Shown: one piece after another, positions 17,649 to 25,350 of the stretch
How positions within the stretch are numbered: position 1 is the first letter of the stretch
Layout: the number at the start of each line of letters is the position of its first letter
Origin: a bacterium
Lineage (GTDB): Bacteria > Cyanobacteriota > Vampirovibrionia > Gastranaerophilales > Gastranaerophilaceae
Assembly: GCA_017941035.1 (NCBI GenBank)
Contig: JAGAXG010000040.1
Coordinates: forward strand, 1 to 56,732
DNA: 56,732 nt
Direction: 5' to 3'
Notes under the pieces: generated by a model
What the model saw: only the letters and a program-made list of their open reading frames with translations
Database searches by the model: none
Told to the model about the DNA's origin: nothing
Made by a program: the position numbers and the translations under genes

Positions 17649-18035
17649 TTATTTACTTTCTGTAATTTCTTTTGCGTTGTATTTATCCAATAATTTTTTA
17701 TCAAATTTATTTAAAACTAATGTTGCTCCGGCTAAATATGCAAAACCAAATGCACATGCTGCCGCTATACCCGCTCCGAATTTTGCTAATTTAGAAGGTG
17801 CTTTTGAAATTTTAGATACTAATTTACTTCCGCCAATTGCAGAAAAGCCACATACTAAAATCAAACTTCCTGATGTAATTGCTTGATTTATTGCGTGAGC
17901 TTTAGGGTATTTTGATACAAATTCATCTTTTTTATCATTTGGCACAATGAAAGTTCTATTTTGCTGATTATTATAATTAACAGAATATTTTGTATTATTC
18001 CCCTGTACTTCAATTTGTTGTATTTTTATTGACAT
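17649..18035 (-). CDS. Small membrane protein, two predicted helices
   Basis: 128 residues. Soluble N-terminus with Asn/Gln-rich strands (NYNNQQNRTFIVPNDKK), then two hydrophobic segments, AITSGSLILVCGFSAIGG and FGAGIAAACAFGFAYLAG. They are joined by a short basic loop (KISKAPSKLAKFG) and followed by a charged tail. Rich in Gly/Ala, like small holin-like or two-helix hairpin proteins, but I recognise no family. First gene of a probable three-gene operon running to 16659. Confidence 0.6.
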   Translation of the reverse strand: MSIKIQQIEVQGNNTKYSVNYNNQQNRTFIVPNDKKDEFVSKYPKAHAINQAITSGSLILVCGFSAIGGSKLVSKISKAPSKLAKFGAGIAAACAFGFAYLAGATLVLNKFDKKLLDKYNAKEITESK

Positions 18036-18118
18036 TTTACCCTCTTTACTTTCGCATGCTATATCATATTATAAAACCTGTAAAAATAAAATTTGCTATC
18101 TGCCATATAACTTGCTGA

Positions 18119-18814
18119 CTACTTGCAAATCAAATTTGATTCATACCTGACACCTGATTCATTCCCGAGTTTTTTAAAAGTTTCCGCTGTTCGACTTGCC
18201 CAAGAGGGGGCACATTTTTCATTAAATATTTTATTAAATTCTGAAGAATCAATATTAGTTTTTATACCGATTAGTCTTTTTGCGACACTCTTCATTGCTA
18301 ACGGTATTAATTTACATAGTCCTTCAGTTCCTGATAATAATTCGGCTTTCTTTAGTGCTTTAAAAGTTTTCATAAATTTTCTTTGAGTAGATGTATAATT
18401 GATATTTTCTCCTTGCAGTCTGACAATTCTTGAATATCTCCCACTTGGACATAATGCAATTGCTTCCTTATCATTCCTAAGCATCATATTTGCATAATCA
18501 GCAGGTGATATTGGGACTTCAAGCAAGTGTCCATGCATAGATGAACATCCGTTTTGTATAGTTTTGGGCAGTTTAACGCTTTGATCATCTCCATGTGTAA
18601 CTGATAATATTCTATTGTTTTTCCATACGACACCGACTTCATGAGGTTCTTTTGCATTAAAACCTTTCTTAATCATATTTTTTGCATATTCTAATACTGC
18701 ATCCCTTGATGCAAATTGAATAGTACCGTCTTTTAAAACATACCCCAATTTTGCAGGATTTATTTTCCTAAATTGTTCTGCGGTTAAAGGTTTTTGCATA
18801 AGAAGATTAATCAT
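18119..18814 (-). CDS. Protein with JAB/JAMM-like metal-binding motif
   Basis: Residues 59-106 contain E59 (HEVGVVWKNNRILSVTHGDD), then H94-x-H96-x6-S103-x2-D106 (MHGHLLEVPISPADYAN). This is close to the JAMM zinc signature E...HxHx7Sx2D of isopeptidases and RadC, with one residue fewer in the spacer. A preceding strand plus GDD-x-SV pattern is also seen in bacterial toxin-type JAB domains. The C-terminal half is helical and unknown. I start at 18814 because GGAG lies nine bases upstream; the frame is open further up only through weak starts. Function as a peptidase or deubiquitinase-like enzyme is a hypothesis. Confidence 0.5.
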   Translation of the reverse strand: MINLLMQKPLTAEQFRKINPAKLGYVLKDGTIQFASRDAVLEYAKNMIKKGFNAKEPHEVGVVWKNNRILSVTHGDDQSVKLPKTIQNGCSSMHGHLLEVPISPADYANMMLRNDKEAIALCPSGRYSRIVRLQGENINYTSTQRKFMKTFKALKKAELLSGTEGLCKLIPLAMKSVAKRLIGIKTNIDSSEFNKIFNEKCAPSWASRTAETFKKLGNESGVRYESNLICK

Positions 18815-19320
18815 TATATATGACTCCATACATTTACTTATAATAAAACCCGTAATAATAAAATTTGCTATTTCATTCAAAAATTATCAAAATCTCCGTT
18901 CAAAATCTTCAAACCGATAGTTCTTTTATAGCAAGATATTACTTGAGCATTTGTCATTTTAAATATTTCTATTTTTTTTTCCCATACATACTATCCTTTG
19001 TTAAATAACAGTTGTTTTGAGTGTTTTGAGCAGGCAGATTAAACTATATAATATAATACAATATCATTTGAAACTCAACACACAGATGAAACTCTAAAAC
19101 CTCAAACAGATCCAAATGATAAACGCCCTAATATAGAAGATATTTTAAGTGTAAATAAGCGGACATTTTTGTTCATAAAATTGAACTTTTCAGACATTTC
19201 AACTTACTCAACTTCCAACCATTTTAAATCGGCAAAAGCTGGATTACTTGCATATACAGTTGGGTTTTAACCAACCTACAGACTTAATATTTAAATAAAT
19301 ATTCATGATACAATTATAAT
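18815..19320. other. Intergenic stretch with gene remnants and repeat copy B
   Basis: No convincing gene. A 26-codon minus-strand frame (18877-18957, MTNAQVISCYKRTIGLKIL...) and an open plus-strand stretch at about 19065-19155 (TQHTDETLKPQTDPNDKRPN...) look like broken coding pieces. Copy B of the dispersed repeat begins at 19159 and runs to about 19280, up to the promoter region of the 19321 gene. Confidence 0.45.
19159..19280 (+). repeat. Dispersed repeat, copy B (degenerate)
   Basis: Contains GCGGACATTTTTGTT, then ACCATTTT, ATCGGCAAAAGC, GGATTACTT and TTGGGTTTTAACCAACC in order. The first four blocks match 21675-21776 in sequence and order; the last matches the hairpin at the other end of that copy. 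Intervening bases have diverged. Confidence 0.6.
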
Positions 19321-19713
19321 ATGTTAAAAGTTGGGACAAAAAGTAATTTAAAAAGAATTGTAAGACATGAAGATACTGCCAAATATGTAAAAAGTGGCGA
19401 ACTTAATGTTTTAGCCACCCCCGTTTTAGTAGCACTAATGGAAGAAACTGCCTGTAAAAATATTAAACTTGATAACAATCTTACTTCTGTAGGAACTTTC
19501 ATGGAGATTAATCATACATCACCAACTCCTGAAGGTTTGACCGTAGAATGCATATCAGAGTTAATTGAAATAAATAACAGAGAACTAACTTTTCGCATTG
19601 AAGCATTTGATAATGCAGGGAAAATAGCAAATGCCGTTCACAAACGTTTTATAGTTGATACAAATAAATTTCAACTTAAATCACTGTCAAAATTAAATAT
19701 TGAAATGAAATAA
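19321..19713 (+). CDS. Hot-dog thioesterase, fluoroacetyl-CoA thioesterase-like
   Basis: A 130-residue single hot-dog domain. The FlK-type arrangement is visible: Thr33 in VLATPVLVALMEETA with the acidic pair EE, and His69 in MEINHTSPTPEGLTV, followed by long strands (RELTFRIEAFDNAGKIANAVHKRFIV). Such proteins hydrolyse short acyl-CoAs; the physiological substrate is unknown. It is the only clearly metabolic gene inside the repeat-rich island and points opposite to its small neighbours. Confidence 0.82.
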   Translation: MLKVGTKSNLKRIVRHEDTAKYVKSGELNVLATPVLVALMEETACKNIKLDNNLTSVGTFMEINHTSPTPEGLTVECISELIEINNRELTFRIEAFDNAGKIANAVHKRFIVDTNKFQLKSLSKLNIEMK

Positions 19714-19734
19714 ATAATAAAAAACATGTAATCT

Positions 19735-19797
19735 GTAGGTTGGGTAAAACTCAACAATAATTTTTAAAAGTATGCTGAGCAAGTATGCCCAACCTAC
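19735..19797. repeat. 63-base inverted-repeat element GTAGGTTGGG...CCCAACCTAC
   Basis: Perfect 10-base arms at 19735-19744 and 19788-19797 enclose an A+T-rich core. The core has CAACAATAATTTTT, also found in the 20590 copy. It lies just after the thioesterase gene and could fold into a stem in the mRNA. The arms match the TAGGTTGGG/CCAACCTA ends of the other repeat copies, so it looks like a shortened family member. Confidence 0.65.
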
Positions 19798-19850
19798 CAA
19801 CTACAAACTAAATTGCTCATTTTTTTTATCCTTTATTTTTTAGAATAAAT

Positions 19851-20366
19851 TTATATTCCTATTTTTCCTAATAATTTTTCAAACTTATTTGCCCATTTTG
19901 GGTTGATTTCATGCAACATGCCACTTATGGCTTCTTCCACTATATAAATAGGAATAAGCACAATAGCTAATAGGTACCCCTTAATCTCTTCTATTTTTTG
20001 CTTTTTTTGTTCTTGTTCCAATGCTTGTCGCTCTTTTTGATGCAAATTATATTCAAATTGTCTTATTACATCTTTTGAAGTTTCTACATATTTTGATGCT
20101 TTAGACGTAGTTGGAATATTTATTTGCATTCTTGTGAATAAAGGAGTTCTTTGATTAGGCTTTAATGGAAATGAATAATCTGCAACGATGCGCATTTCAT
20201 TCTTGCTATAATCCTGCTGTATAAATAAATTGCAATCTTTTTGTCTAACAAGTTTTTGAATATCATTCTGAACTTTTTGTACACATTTTTTCGGCTTGTT
20301 ACTGAGCTCATTAACAATGACAAGTTTACCTTTAAAATCTGTATTACTTATACAATCCGTTCTCAT
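19851..20366 (-). CDS. Hypothetical protein with N-terminal F-K-G-K motif and one membrane helix
   Basis: 171 residues. Begins MRTDCISNTDFKGKLVIVNE, again a short polar start followed by F-x-G-K. A mixed alpha/beta body leads to a charged coiled-coil segment (QKERQALEQEQKKQKIEEI), a hydrophobic span (YLLAIVLIPIYIVEEAIS) and a short basic tail. This suggests a membrane-anchored protein with a soluble N-terminal domain. I recognise no family. Isolated gene between repeat elements. Confidence 0.6.
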   Translation of the reverse strand: MRTDCISNTDFKGKLVIVNELSNKPKKCVQKVQNDIQKLVRQKDCNLFIQQDYSKNEMRIVADYSFPLKPNQRTPLFTRMQINIPTTSKASKYVETSKDVIRQFEYNLHQKERQALEQEQKKQKIEEIKGYLLAIVLIPIYIVEEAISGMLHEINPKWANKFEKLLGKIGI

Positions 20367-20868
20367 TTATTGCCTTTAATACTTTTTAAAATGTTTTTTC
20401 ATGCATATCCATTGCATTTTGTACTGCGCTTATAATAGAGTCTACTAAAACATTAAACTTTATTTTAACACTATTACTTTTACACCCTTGCGGATATTAT
20501 CATACAGACAGAAATAAATGTAAATGGGATGGAAGGCAAATATATAAGATGACAGTCGATAGATTATATGCCTGTCGGCTCTTTATAGTTTGTAGGTTAG
20601 ACACCGCTTGACATTAAATGAGCCAGTATGTTGTGCATACCTGCCCAACAATAATTTTTGAGTGCAATTATGTGCAAAAGTATTCAAAAAAGGAGTAACA
20701 AAGTACAAGAAAAGTAACTTTTCACCAAGTTTAAGATTAAGAATATCAAAAAACTTCCTACCGCTAGGATTTAGTGTTGTTGAGCAATTATGCACAATAT
20801 ATGTACAACAATAGTCGGTTTGAGAAGTTTGAACAGTTAAATTGAGAATTGTTTTATTGTAAAACTTT
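20367..20868. other. 500-base gap carrying repeat copy C
   Basis: No supported gene. Copy C of the dispersed repeat occupies about 20590-20680 (TGTAGGTTAG, CCCAACAATAATTTTTGAGTGCAA, TGTGCAAAAG). To its right, TGTTGTTGAGCAATTATGCACAAT (20774-20797) partly inverts the GTGCAATTATGTGCA block. The short minus-strand frame over it is built from repeat sequence. Confidence 0.5.
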
Positions 20869-21552
20869 TTATGTAGTGAACAATAATTGAAATATTTGTT
20901 TAATTTTTGAAAATTCTGGATAAATAGTGTTTTCTTTTACAAATTCAATAGTGTCACACGGAGCAAGTCTAATTTTTTGAAATTTTGATTTAAGTTGTTT
21001 TAAATTGCGAACATATTTTTCTTTATCATATATACTTGATACACACATATACATTGTGTCATTTCTTCCGTTGTATATAAAGTCTGATTCATAACCCATT
21101 TTAATTCCTTTGAATTTTGAAATAGGTATTTTGTTTGATTTACATGCTGTTTCGATTTCTTTAAATATTTCCGCAGAAGCTTCAAATTTATCTTCTCTCA
21201 TGCCAATGAGAATCGCATTATCTCCTTTTATGTACGGTTTTATCATTTTTAAATTTCGAAAATTCTCAAATGAATGATATAGATGGGCAGCAAAAGAGGA
21301 TTTTTTATTTTTAATGTCAACTATATTAACTCCAGTGCATGTACGTATCCCTGTAGTTATACAAGATTCAACATTCATTCTATAACATTGAAATAAATGA
21401 TAGAAATTTGGCAAAATTTCAAATTGATTAATATAGTTGTTTAAACGATTTTGTTTATCTATACAATATTTTACTCTTTTAAAATCTTTTGGTGATATAA
21501 ATTTAATTTTTGTTCCAAAATTTAAATTTGATTCATTGTTATTTACTTGCAT
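20869..21552 (-). CDS. Hypothetical protein with N-terminal N-F-G-T-K motif
   Basis: 227 residues, unrecognised. Begins MQVNNNESNLNFGTKIKFIS, the third case of a polar leader ending in F-G-x-K. The body is mixed alpha/beta with a Cys-containing stretch (CYRMNVESCITTGIRTCTG) and no membrane span or signal peptide. It repeats the theme VNIVDIKNKKSSFAAHLYHS ... NAILIGMREDKF, suggestive of a compact globular domain. The gene is very A+T-rich, isolated, and lies between repeat copies C and D. Confidence 0.6.
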   Translation of the reverse strand: MQVNNNESNLNFGTKIKFISPKDFKRVKYCIDKQNRLNNYINQFEILPNFYHLFQCYRMNVESCITTGIRTCTGVNIVDIKNKKSSFAAHLYHSFENFRNLKMIKPYIKGDNAILIGMREDKFEASAEIFKEIETACKSNKIPISKFKGIKMGYESDFIYNGRNDTMYMCVSSIYDKEKYVRNLKQLKSKFQKIRLAPCDTIEFVKENTIYPEFSKIKQIFQLLFTT

Positions 21553-21597
21553 ATTGTTATAAAAACTGTGATAAAAATTTTTTGCTATTTATGAGCC

Positions 21598-21790
21598 TGT
21601 AGATTGGGTTTTCAACCCAACAATAACTTATGAGTGCAAATTTGTACAATTGTTAGGACAAAAAGTGCAAAAATGCGGACATTTTTGTTACCGAAATCGG
21701 ACATTCCTGACTTTTTCAGGAAGTAAATATTCACCATTTTCCGACCTTACGGAATCGGCAAAAGCCGGATTACTTCGGACTTCTGTCCTC
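21598..21790 (+). repeat. Dispersed repeat, copy D (right inverted copy)
   Basis: GATTGGGTTTTCAACCCAAC, AATAACTT, GAGTGCAAATTTGTACA, AAAAGTGCAAAA, GCGGACATTTTTGTTACC and ATCGGACATTCC match copy A (16504-16636) in inverse orientation. The right part (ACGGAATCGGCAAAAGCCGGATTACTTCGG region) matches copy B. Copies A and D therefore bracket 16.6-21.6 kb as an inverted pair. Confidence 0.75.
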
Positions 21791-21910
21791 ACAATGACAT
21801 TTACCCATTCAAAGCAAATGTCCTGAAAAAATATAATATACATTTGTTTTATTATTGTCAAAACAGACAAAAAATACAACGAGACTCGTGTCTTGCTCGC
21901 TCTATCTTCG

Positions 21911-21953
21911 GCTAATAAAAAGAAGTCCTTTTTCAGAACTTCTTTTTATTAGC
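21911..21953 (-). terminator. Long inverted repeat, likely tRNA-Gly terminator
   Basis: Perfect 16-base arms GCTAATAAAAAGAAGT (21911-21926) and its complement (21938-21953) enclose an 11-base loop. The right arm overlaps the last three bases of the tRNA. As RNA on the minus strand it gives a long hairpin with a U-rich 3' arm directly after the tRNA. Confidence 0.65.
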
Positions 21954-22022
21954 GGGTGACGAGACTCGAACTCGCGATCTTCTCCTTGGGAAGGAGACAT
22001 TCTACCACTGAACTACGCCCGC
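21951..22022 (-). tRNA. tRNA-Gly (anticodon CCC)
   Basis: 72-base cloverleaf on the minus strand: acceptor GCGGGCG/CACCCGC with one C-A mismatch at the sixth pair, a short D-arm typical of tRNA-Gly (GTTCAGTGGTAGAA), anticodon stem TCTCC/GGAGA with loop TTCCCAA, and T-arm GCGAG-TTCGAGT-CTCGT. CCA is not encoded. It marks the right end of the small-protein island. AACGAGACTCG just to its left (21878-21888) repeats part of its T-arm. Confidence 0.93.
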
Positions 22023-22062
22023 ACTCCTCATAGAAATTATAACATAAAAATTATTTATTTCA

Positions 22063-22662
22063 CTATTTTAACATTTTTAATGCATGCTCCATTTTATCAC
22101 AATTAAAATCTAGATTTGAACTTACATGATGTACTGCGTAAAATGTAGGATCAAACCATGGTTCTTTTAAACCGCGTATATTTGAAATCATAGTAGAAAT
22201 TAAACCCAGAAATTTTCCAAACCACAAAGGCAAATATATTCGAAAGAATTTTTTTTGTGGGAAATATTTCTGCCCAATATGTTCATAATATTTATCAATT
22301 GAGGTAAATTCTTTATCTATAATATTAATCGCTTGATTATTAAATTCATCAAATTTTGCAACAGAAAGAACTGTCTCTGCCACATTTTTTACATTTGCCA
22401 ACGGCCAGCGATTTTTACCTCTCCACTTTCCGAAATGAACTATAAATGGTGAAACCTTTAAAAACTCTATTACACGATTTTCAAGTGTATTATCATTCTC
22501 ACCCCAAACTGCCGCAGGACGAATAATTACATATTTTTTACAGTGCTTTTGCAAATATTTTTCGCACATGATTTTATAATGCGGATACGGATTTTTCGGG
22601 AATTCACACAATGGAGTTCCCTCATCTGCATTTTTAAAATCTTTTTCATTTAATACAGACAT
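22063..22662 (-). CDS. N-terminally truncated extended SDR (NAD-dependent epimerase/3-beta-HSD type)
   Basis: 199 residues correspond to only the second half of an extended short-chain dehydrogenase. The catalytic YPHYK (Y-x3-K), VIIRPAAVWGEND, GKNRWPLANVKNVAETVL and a hydrophobic C-terminal segment are present. The Rossmann GxxGxxG and about 100 N-terminal residues are missing. Upstream DNA to 22776 has no sign of them. Yet AAGGAG lies seven bases before the ATG, so the fragment may still be translated. A decaying gene is the most likely explanation. Confidence 0.65.
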   Translation of the reverse strand: MSVLNEKDFKNADEGTPLCEFPKNPYPHYKIMCEKYLQKHCKKYVIIRPAAVWGENDNTLENRVIEFLKVSPFIVHFGKWRGKNRWPLANVKNVAETVLSVAKFDEFNNQAINIIDKEFTSIDKYYEHIGQKYFPQKKFFRIYLPLWFGKFLGLISTMISNIRGLKEPWFDPTFYAVHHVSSNLDFNCDKMEHALKMLK

Positions 22663-22776
22663 CCTTCAACTCCTTATCCCCTTAAATATAGAGTATGACG
22701 AACAAACAGCACTGTCAAGAAAATGAAACCTCCTATTTGCAAATTCTTGATGTATAATTTTGTTGAGGATAAATAA

Positions 22777-23562
22777 ATGTTTGCTGATTATCATATACAT
22801 ACAAGTTTTAGTCCTGATTCTCTTTATCCTATGAAAGACTGCATAGAACGGGCAATTTTATTAGGAATTGATGAAATTTGTTTTACTGAACACATTGACT
22901 ACGGATGCGTAAATTCGTACTGTTGTAACTGTAATGAATATTATAAAACATTTTTGCAATATCAGGAAAAATATAAAAATAAAATCAGTTTAAAATTTGG
23001 AATAGAATTCGGTGTCCAAGAACATCATAAAATGTATTTTTCAAAAATTTTTGAAATGTACCCATTTGATTTTGCGCTTTTGTCCTTTCATCAAGTGGAA
23101 GATAAAGAACTTTGGAATCAGGATTTTCAATTCGGCAAAACTCAAGATGAATATTACAGAATTTATTATGATGAAATGTTAAATACCGCTCAAGCTTTTG
23201 ACGGATTTAGTGTTTTAGCACACATGGATTTATTAAAGCGCTATGAAATTAATGGTGATTATCCGTTTGAAAAATCCAAACCTCAAATTGAAGAAATTTT
23301 TGAGTATATAATCTCACACGGGAAAGGAATTGAAGTCAATACTTCCTCTTTCAGATACGGTCTAAATGATTTAACCCCGTCAAAAGATATTTTAAAATTA
23401 TACAAAGAAATGGGAGGGGAAATAATTACAATAGGTTCGGATTCTCACAGAGCAGAACACTTAGGAGCAAAAATACCTTATATTAAAGAAGTTTTGAAAT
23501 CAATGGGGTATAAATATTTTACATCATTTGACAAAATGAAACCGATTTTTCACGAACTTTAG
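22777..23562 (+). CDS. hisK: Histidinol-phosphatase, PHP family
   Basis: Removes phosphate from histidinol phosphate in histidine synthesis. PHP metal ligands are visible in order: DYHIHTSFSPDS, FTEHIDYG, the E of FGIEFGVQEHH, SFHQVEDKE, LAHMDLLKRY and the C-terminal GSDSHRAEHLG. 261 residues fits the HisK/HisJ type. TATAAT at 22753-22758 and GAGG before the ATG. No other his gene is near. PHP proteins also include phosphoesterases of other substrates, but the match to the HisK subgroup is good. Confidence 0.87.
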   Translation: MFADYHIHTSFSPDSLYPMKDCIERAILLGIDEICFTEHIDYGCVNSYCCNCNEYYKTFLQYQEKYKNKISLKFGIEFGVQEHHKMYFSKIFEMYPFDFALLSFHQVEDKELWNQDFQFGKTQDEYYRIYYDEMLNTAQAFDGFSVLAHMDLLKRYEINGDYPFEKSKPQIEEIFEYIISHGKGIEVNTSSFRYGLNDLTPSKDILKLYKEMGGEIITIGSDSHRAEHLGAKIPYIKEVLKSMGYKYFTSFDKMKPIFHEL

Positions 23563-23639
23563 TTTAAAATATATTAAAAAGATGAAAACAAAAAATTTTT
23601 GTATATAATATAAATTAAAGTACTTTATCAGGAGGCACA

Positions 23640-24752
23640 ATGGAAAATATAATATCAAATTTAGATACAACAAGATCAGGAATTAATCCGACAAGAATTA
23701 AAGTTGCAGGTGTCGGCGGAGGCGGAGGTAACGCTGTTGACAGAATGGTCAAAGCAAAACTTGCAGGTGTTGATTTTTGGTTAATGAATACAGATTTACA
23801 AGTTTTGAATTGCAGTAATGTTCAAAATAAACTACAACTTGGTGTTGAAACAACACGCGGTTTAGGTTCCGGCGGAGATCCTGCAGTAGGAGAAAAAGCT
23901 GCAACAGAAGTAAAAGAACAAATTGCAAAAGCTTTAGATAATACTGATATGTTGTTCATAACTGCCGGAATGGGCGGAGGAACAGGAACAGGAGCAGCAC
24001 CAATCGTTGCTCAAGTTGCTCACGATTTAGGTATTTTAACTATCGCATTCGTGACAAAACCTTTCCGTTGTGAAGGCAAAAAGAGAATGGCACAAGCAGA
24101 AGCCGGTATTGAAAAACTTAAAAAATACGTTGATGCTATTCTTGTTGTTCCTAATGATAAATTATTACAAGTTGTCGAACGTCAAATTGGTGTAAGAGAA
24201 GCATTTTGTGTTACGGATGAAGTTCTTTACAGAGGTATTCAAGGTTTAACAGATATTATTACAGTTCCTGGAATGATTAACATTGACTTTGCGGATGTAA
24301 GAAAAGTTGTTAAAGATTCAGGTACTGCATTAATGGGTATCGGTCGTGCACAAGGAGAAGGCAGAGCAATAAAAGCGGCAGAAATGGCTATCAATTCTCA
24401 ACTTCTGGAATCTTCAATCGACGGTGCAAGCGGTATTATTGTTAACATCACAGGAAGCTCAAATATGACATTGTTTGAAATTAACGATGCAACAAATGTT
24501 ATTAACAACGTGGTAAAAGACGATGCAGATGTAATTATCGGTACTTCAATCAACGAAGCCTTCCAAAACGAAATTCAAATTACGGTTATTGCAACAGGTT
24601 TTGCAGAAAAATCAACTCGAGGAGCAATTCAAATGTCTGCTGCAGAATATTTTAGCGGTCAATCAAATTCTGCATCAAATACTCCGTCAACTTCAAATAT
24701 AGAATTTCCTAAATTTAGTTTAGATGTACCTGATTTTTTAAAGAAAGATTAA
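23640..24752 (+). CDS. ftsZ: Cell division protein FtsZ
   Basis: Tubulin-like GTPase that forms the Z ring. Nucleotide-binding signature GMGGGTGTGAAP, N-terminal VAGVGGGGGNAVDRM, and the T7/synergy-loop region FADVRKVVKDSGTALMGIG. A short Ser/Asn/Thr-rich linker ends in the conserved FtsA/ZipA-type docking peptide LDVPDFLKKD. 370 residues, with a perfect AGGAGG at 23630-23635. Not in a dcw cluster here: it stands with hisK before it and a TSCPD gene after it. Confidence 0.98.
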   Translation: MENIISNLDTTRSGINPTRIKVAGVGGGGGNAVDRMVKAKLAGVDFWLMNTDLQVLNCSNVQNKLQLGVETTRGLGSGGDPAVGEKAATEVKEQIAKALDNTDMLFITAGMGGGTGTGAAPIVAQVAHDLGILTIAFVTKPFRCEGKKRMAQAEAGIEKLKKYVDAILVVPNDKLLQVVERQIGVREAFCVTDEVLYRGIQGLTDIITVPGMINIDFADVRKVVKDSGTALMGIGRAQGEGRAIKAAEMAINSQLLESSIDGASGIIVNITGSSNMTLFEINDATNVINNVVKDDADVIIGTSINEAFQNEIQITVIATGFAEKSTRGAIQMSAAEYFSGQSNSASNTPSTSNIEFPKFSLDVPDFLKKD

Positions 24753-24756
24753 CAAA

Positions 24757-25038
24757 ATGAATAAACCTGAAATATTACAATACAAAACAGAAGGAACTTG
24801 CTGTCAATTAATGCAGATTACGATTCAAGATGATAAAATTGTTGAAGCAGATTTTTACGGTGGATGCAACGGAAATCTTCAAGGCATCAGAAGCCTTATA
24901 AAAGGTATGAGCATAGATGAGGTTATTGACAGACTCGGTGGTATTAAGTGCGGTCCAAAACCAACAAGCTGTCCTGATCAACTTGCTCGCTGTTTAATTC
25001 AATACAAACAAAAACAGATGGCTAACGCAAAAGCTTAA
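24757..25038 (+). CDS. TSCPD domain protein (TIGR03905-like)
   Basis: 93 residues with CxxL-type start (GTCCQLMQITIQDDKI), FYGGCNGNLQGIRSLIKGM and the signature TSCPDQLARCL. This is the small stand-alone form of the domain otherwise fused to ribonucleotide reductases or adenosylcobalamin proteins. Five conserved Cys suggest metal or redox binding. It begins four bases after ftsZ's stop, so they are co-transcribed. Cellular role unknown. Confidence 0.85.
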   Translation: MNKPEILQYKTEGTCCQLMQITIQDDKIVEADFYGGCNGNLQGIRSLIKGMSIDEVIDRLGGIKCGPKPTSCPDQLARCLIQYKQKQMANAKA

Positions 25039-25278
25039 TTACAACTCAACTTTTGAAACATCAACAAGTTCCGAAAACTCCATTCCGAGCGCTTCTGCGA
25101 TAAATTCAAGAGTATCTATTGATGGGGAAACTAGTCCTGTTTCAATTTTACTCAAACCTGTTCTACTTAATCCAGCATTAAAAGCCAATTCCTCTTGAGA
25201 AATATTTCTTTTCATTCTCTCAAATTTAATTTTTGTACAAATTTTAGGGCTTATAGTTCCTTTTCTTCTCTTTGTCAT
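25039..25278 (-). CDS. XRE-family transcription regulator
   Basis: A 79-residue helix-turn-helix protein: KIKFERMKRNISQEELAFNAGLS followed by the recognition helix RTGLSKIETGLVSPSIDTLEFI. The start at ATG 25278 is preferred. There is no ribosome site, but a minus-strand promoter (TTGATT, 17 bases, TACTAT) would start transcription at the ATG itself, so the mRNA is probably leaderless. It likely controls itself and the divergent 25372 gene through the inverted repeat that overlaps its start codon. Confidence 0.85.
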   Translation of the reverse strand: MTKRRKGTISPKICTKIKFERMKRNISQEELAFNAGLSRTGLSKIETGLVSPSIDTLEFIAEALGMEFSELVDVSKVEL

Positions 25279-25350
25279 GTAAACTATAGTATACTCTTGA
25301 CAAACTATAATCAACAATTTATAATCTACATGTGAATATTATAGTTTACA
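25278..25350. promoter_or_regulatory. Divergent promoter with XRE operator
   Basis: Plus-strand TTGACA (25297-25302), exactly 17 bases, TATAAT (25320-25325): a full consensus promoter for the 25372 gene. TGTAAACTATA (25278-25288) and its exact inverse TATAGTTTACA (25340-25350) flank it, and a third AAACTATA half-site (25303-25309 region) overlaps the -35 spacer. This spacing suggests looping or cooperative repression by the adjacent XRE protein. Confidence 0.7.

Noticed and set aside
18877-18957. 26-codon minus-strand frame MTNAQVISCYK...
   Set aside because: No ribosome site and too short to support alone; recorded as a possible remnant within the intergenic stretch.
20583-20795. 70-residue minus-strand frame
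   Set aside because: Covers repeat copy C and has no ribosome site or protein-like composition.
16504-21790. CRISPR array
   Set aside because: The repeated blocks are irregularly spaced, in both orientations and of different length; no short uniform repeats with uniform spacers and no cas genes.
21688-21879. 63-residue minus-strand frame
   Set aside because: Made of repeat copy D sequence.
16200-22030. Insertion sequence or integrated phage
   Set aside because: No transposase, integrase or phage structural gene could be found; only repeats and small unknown genes.
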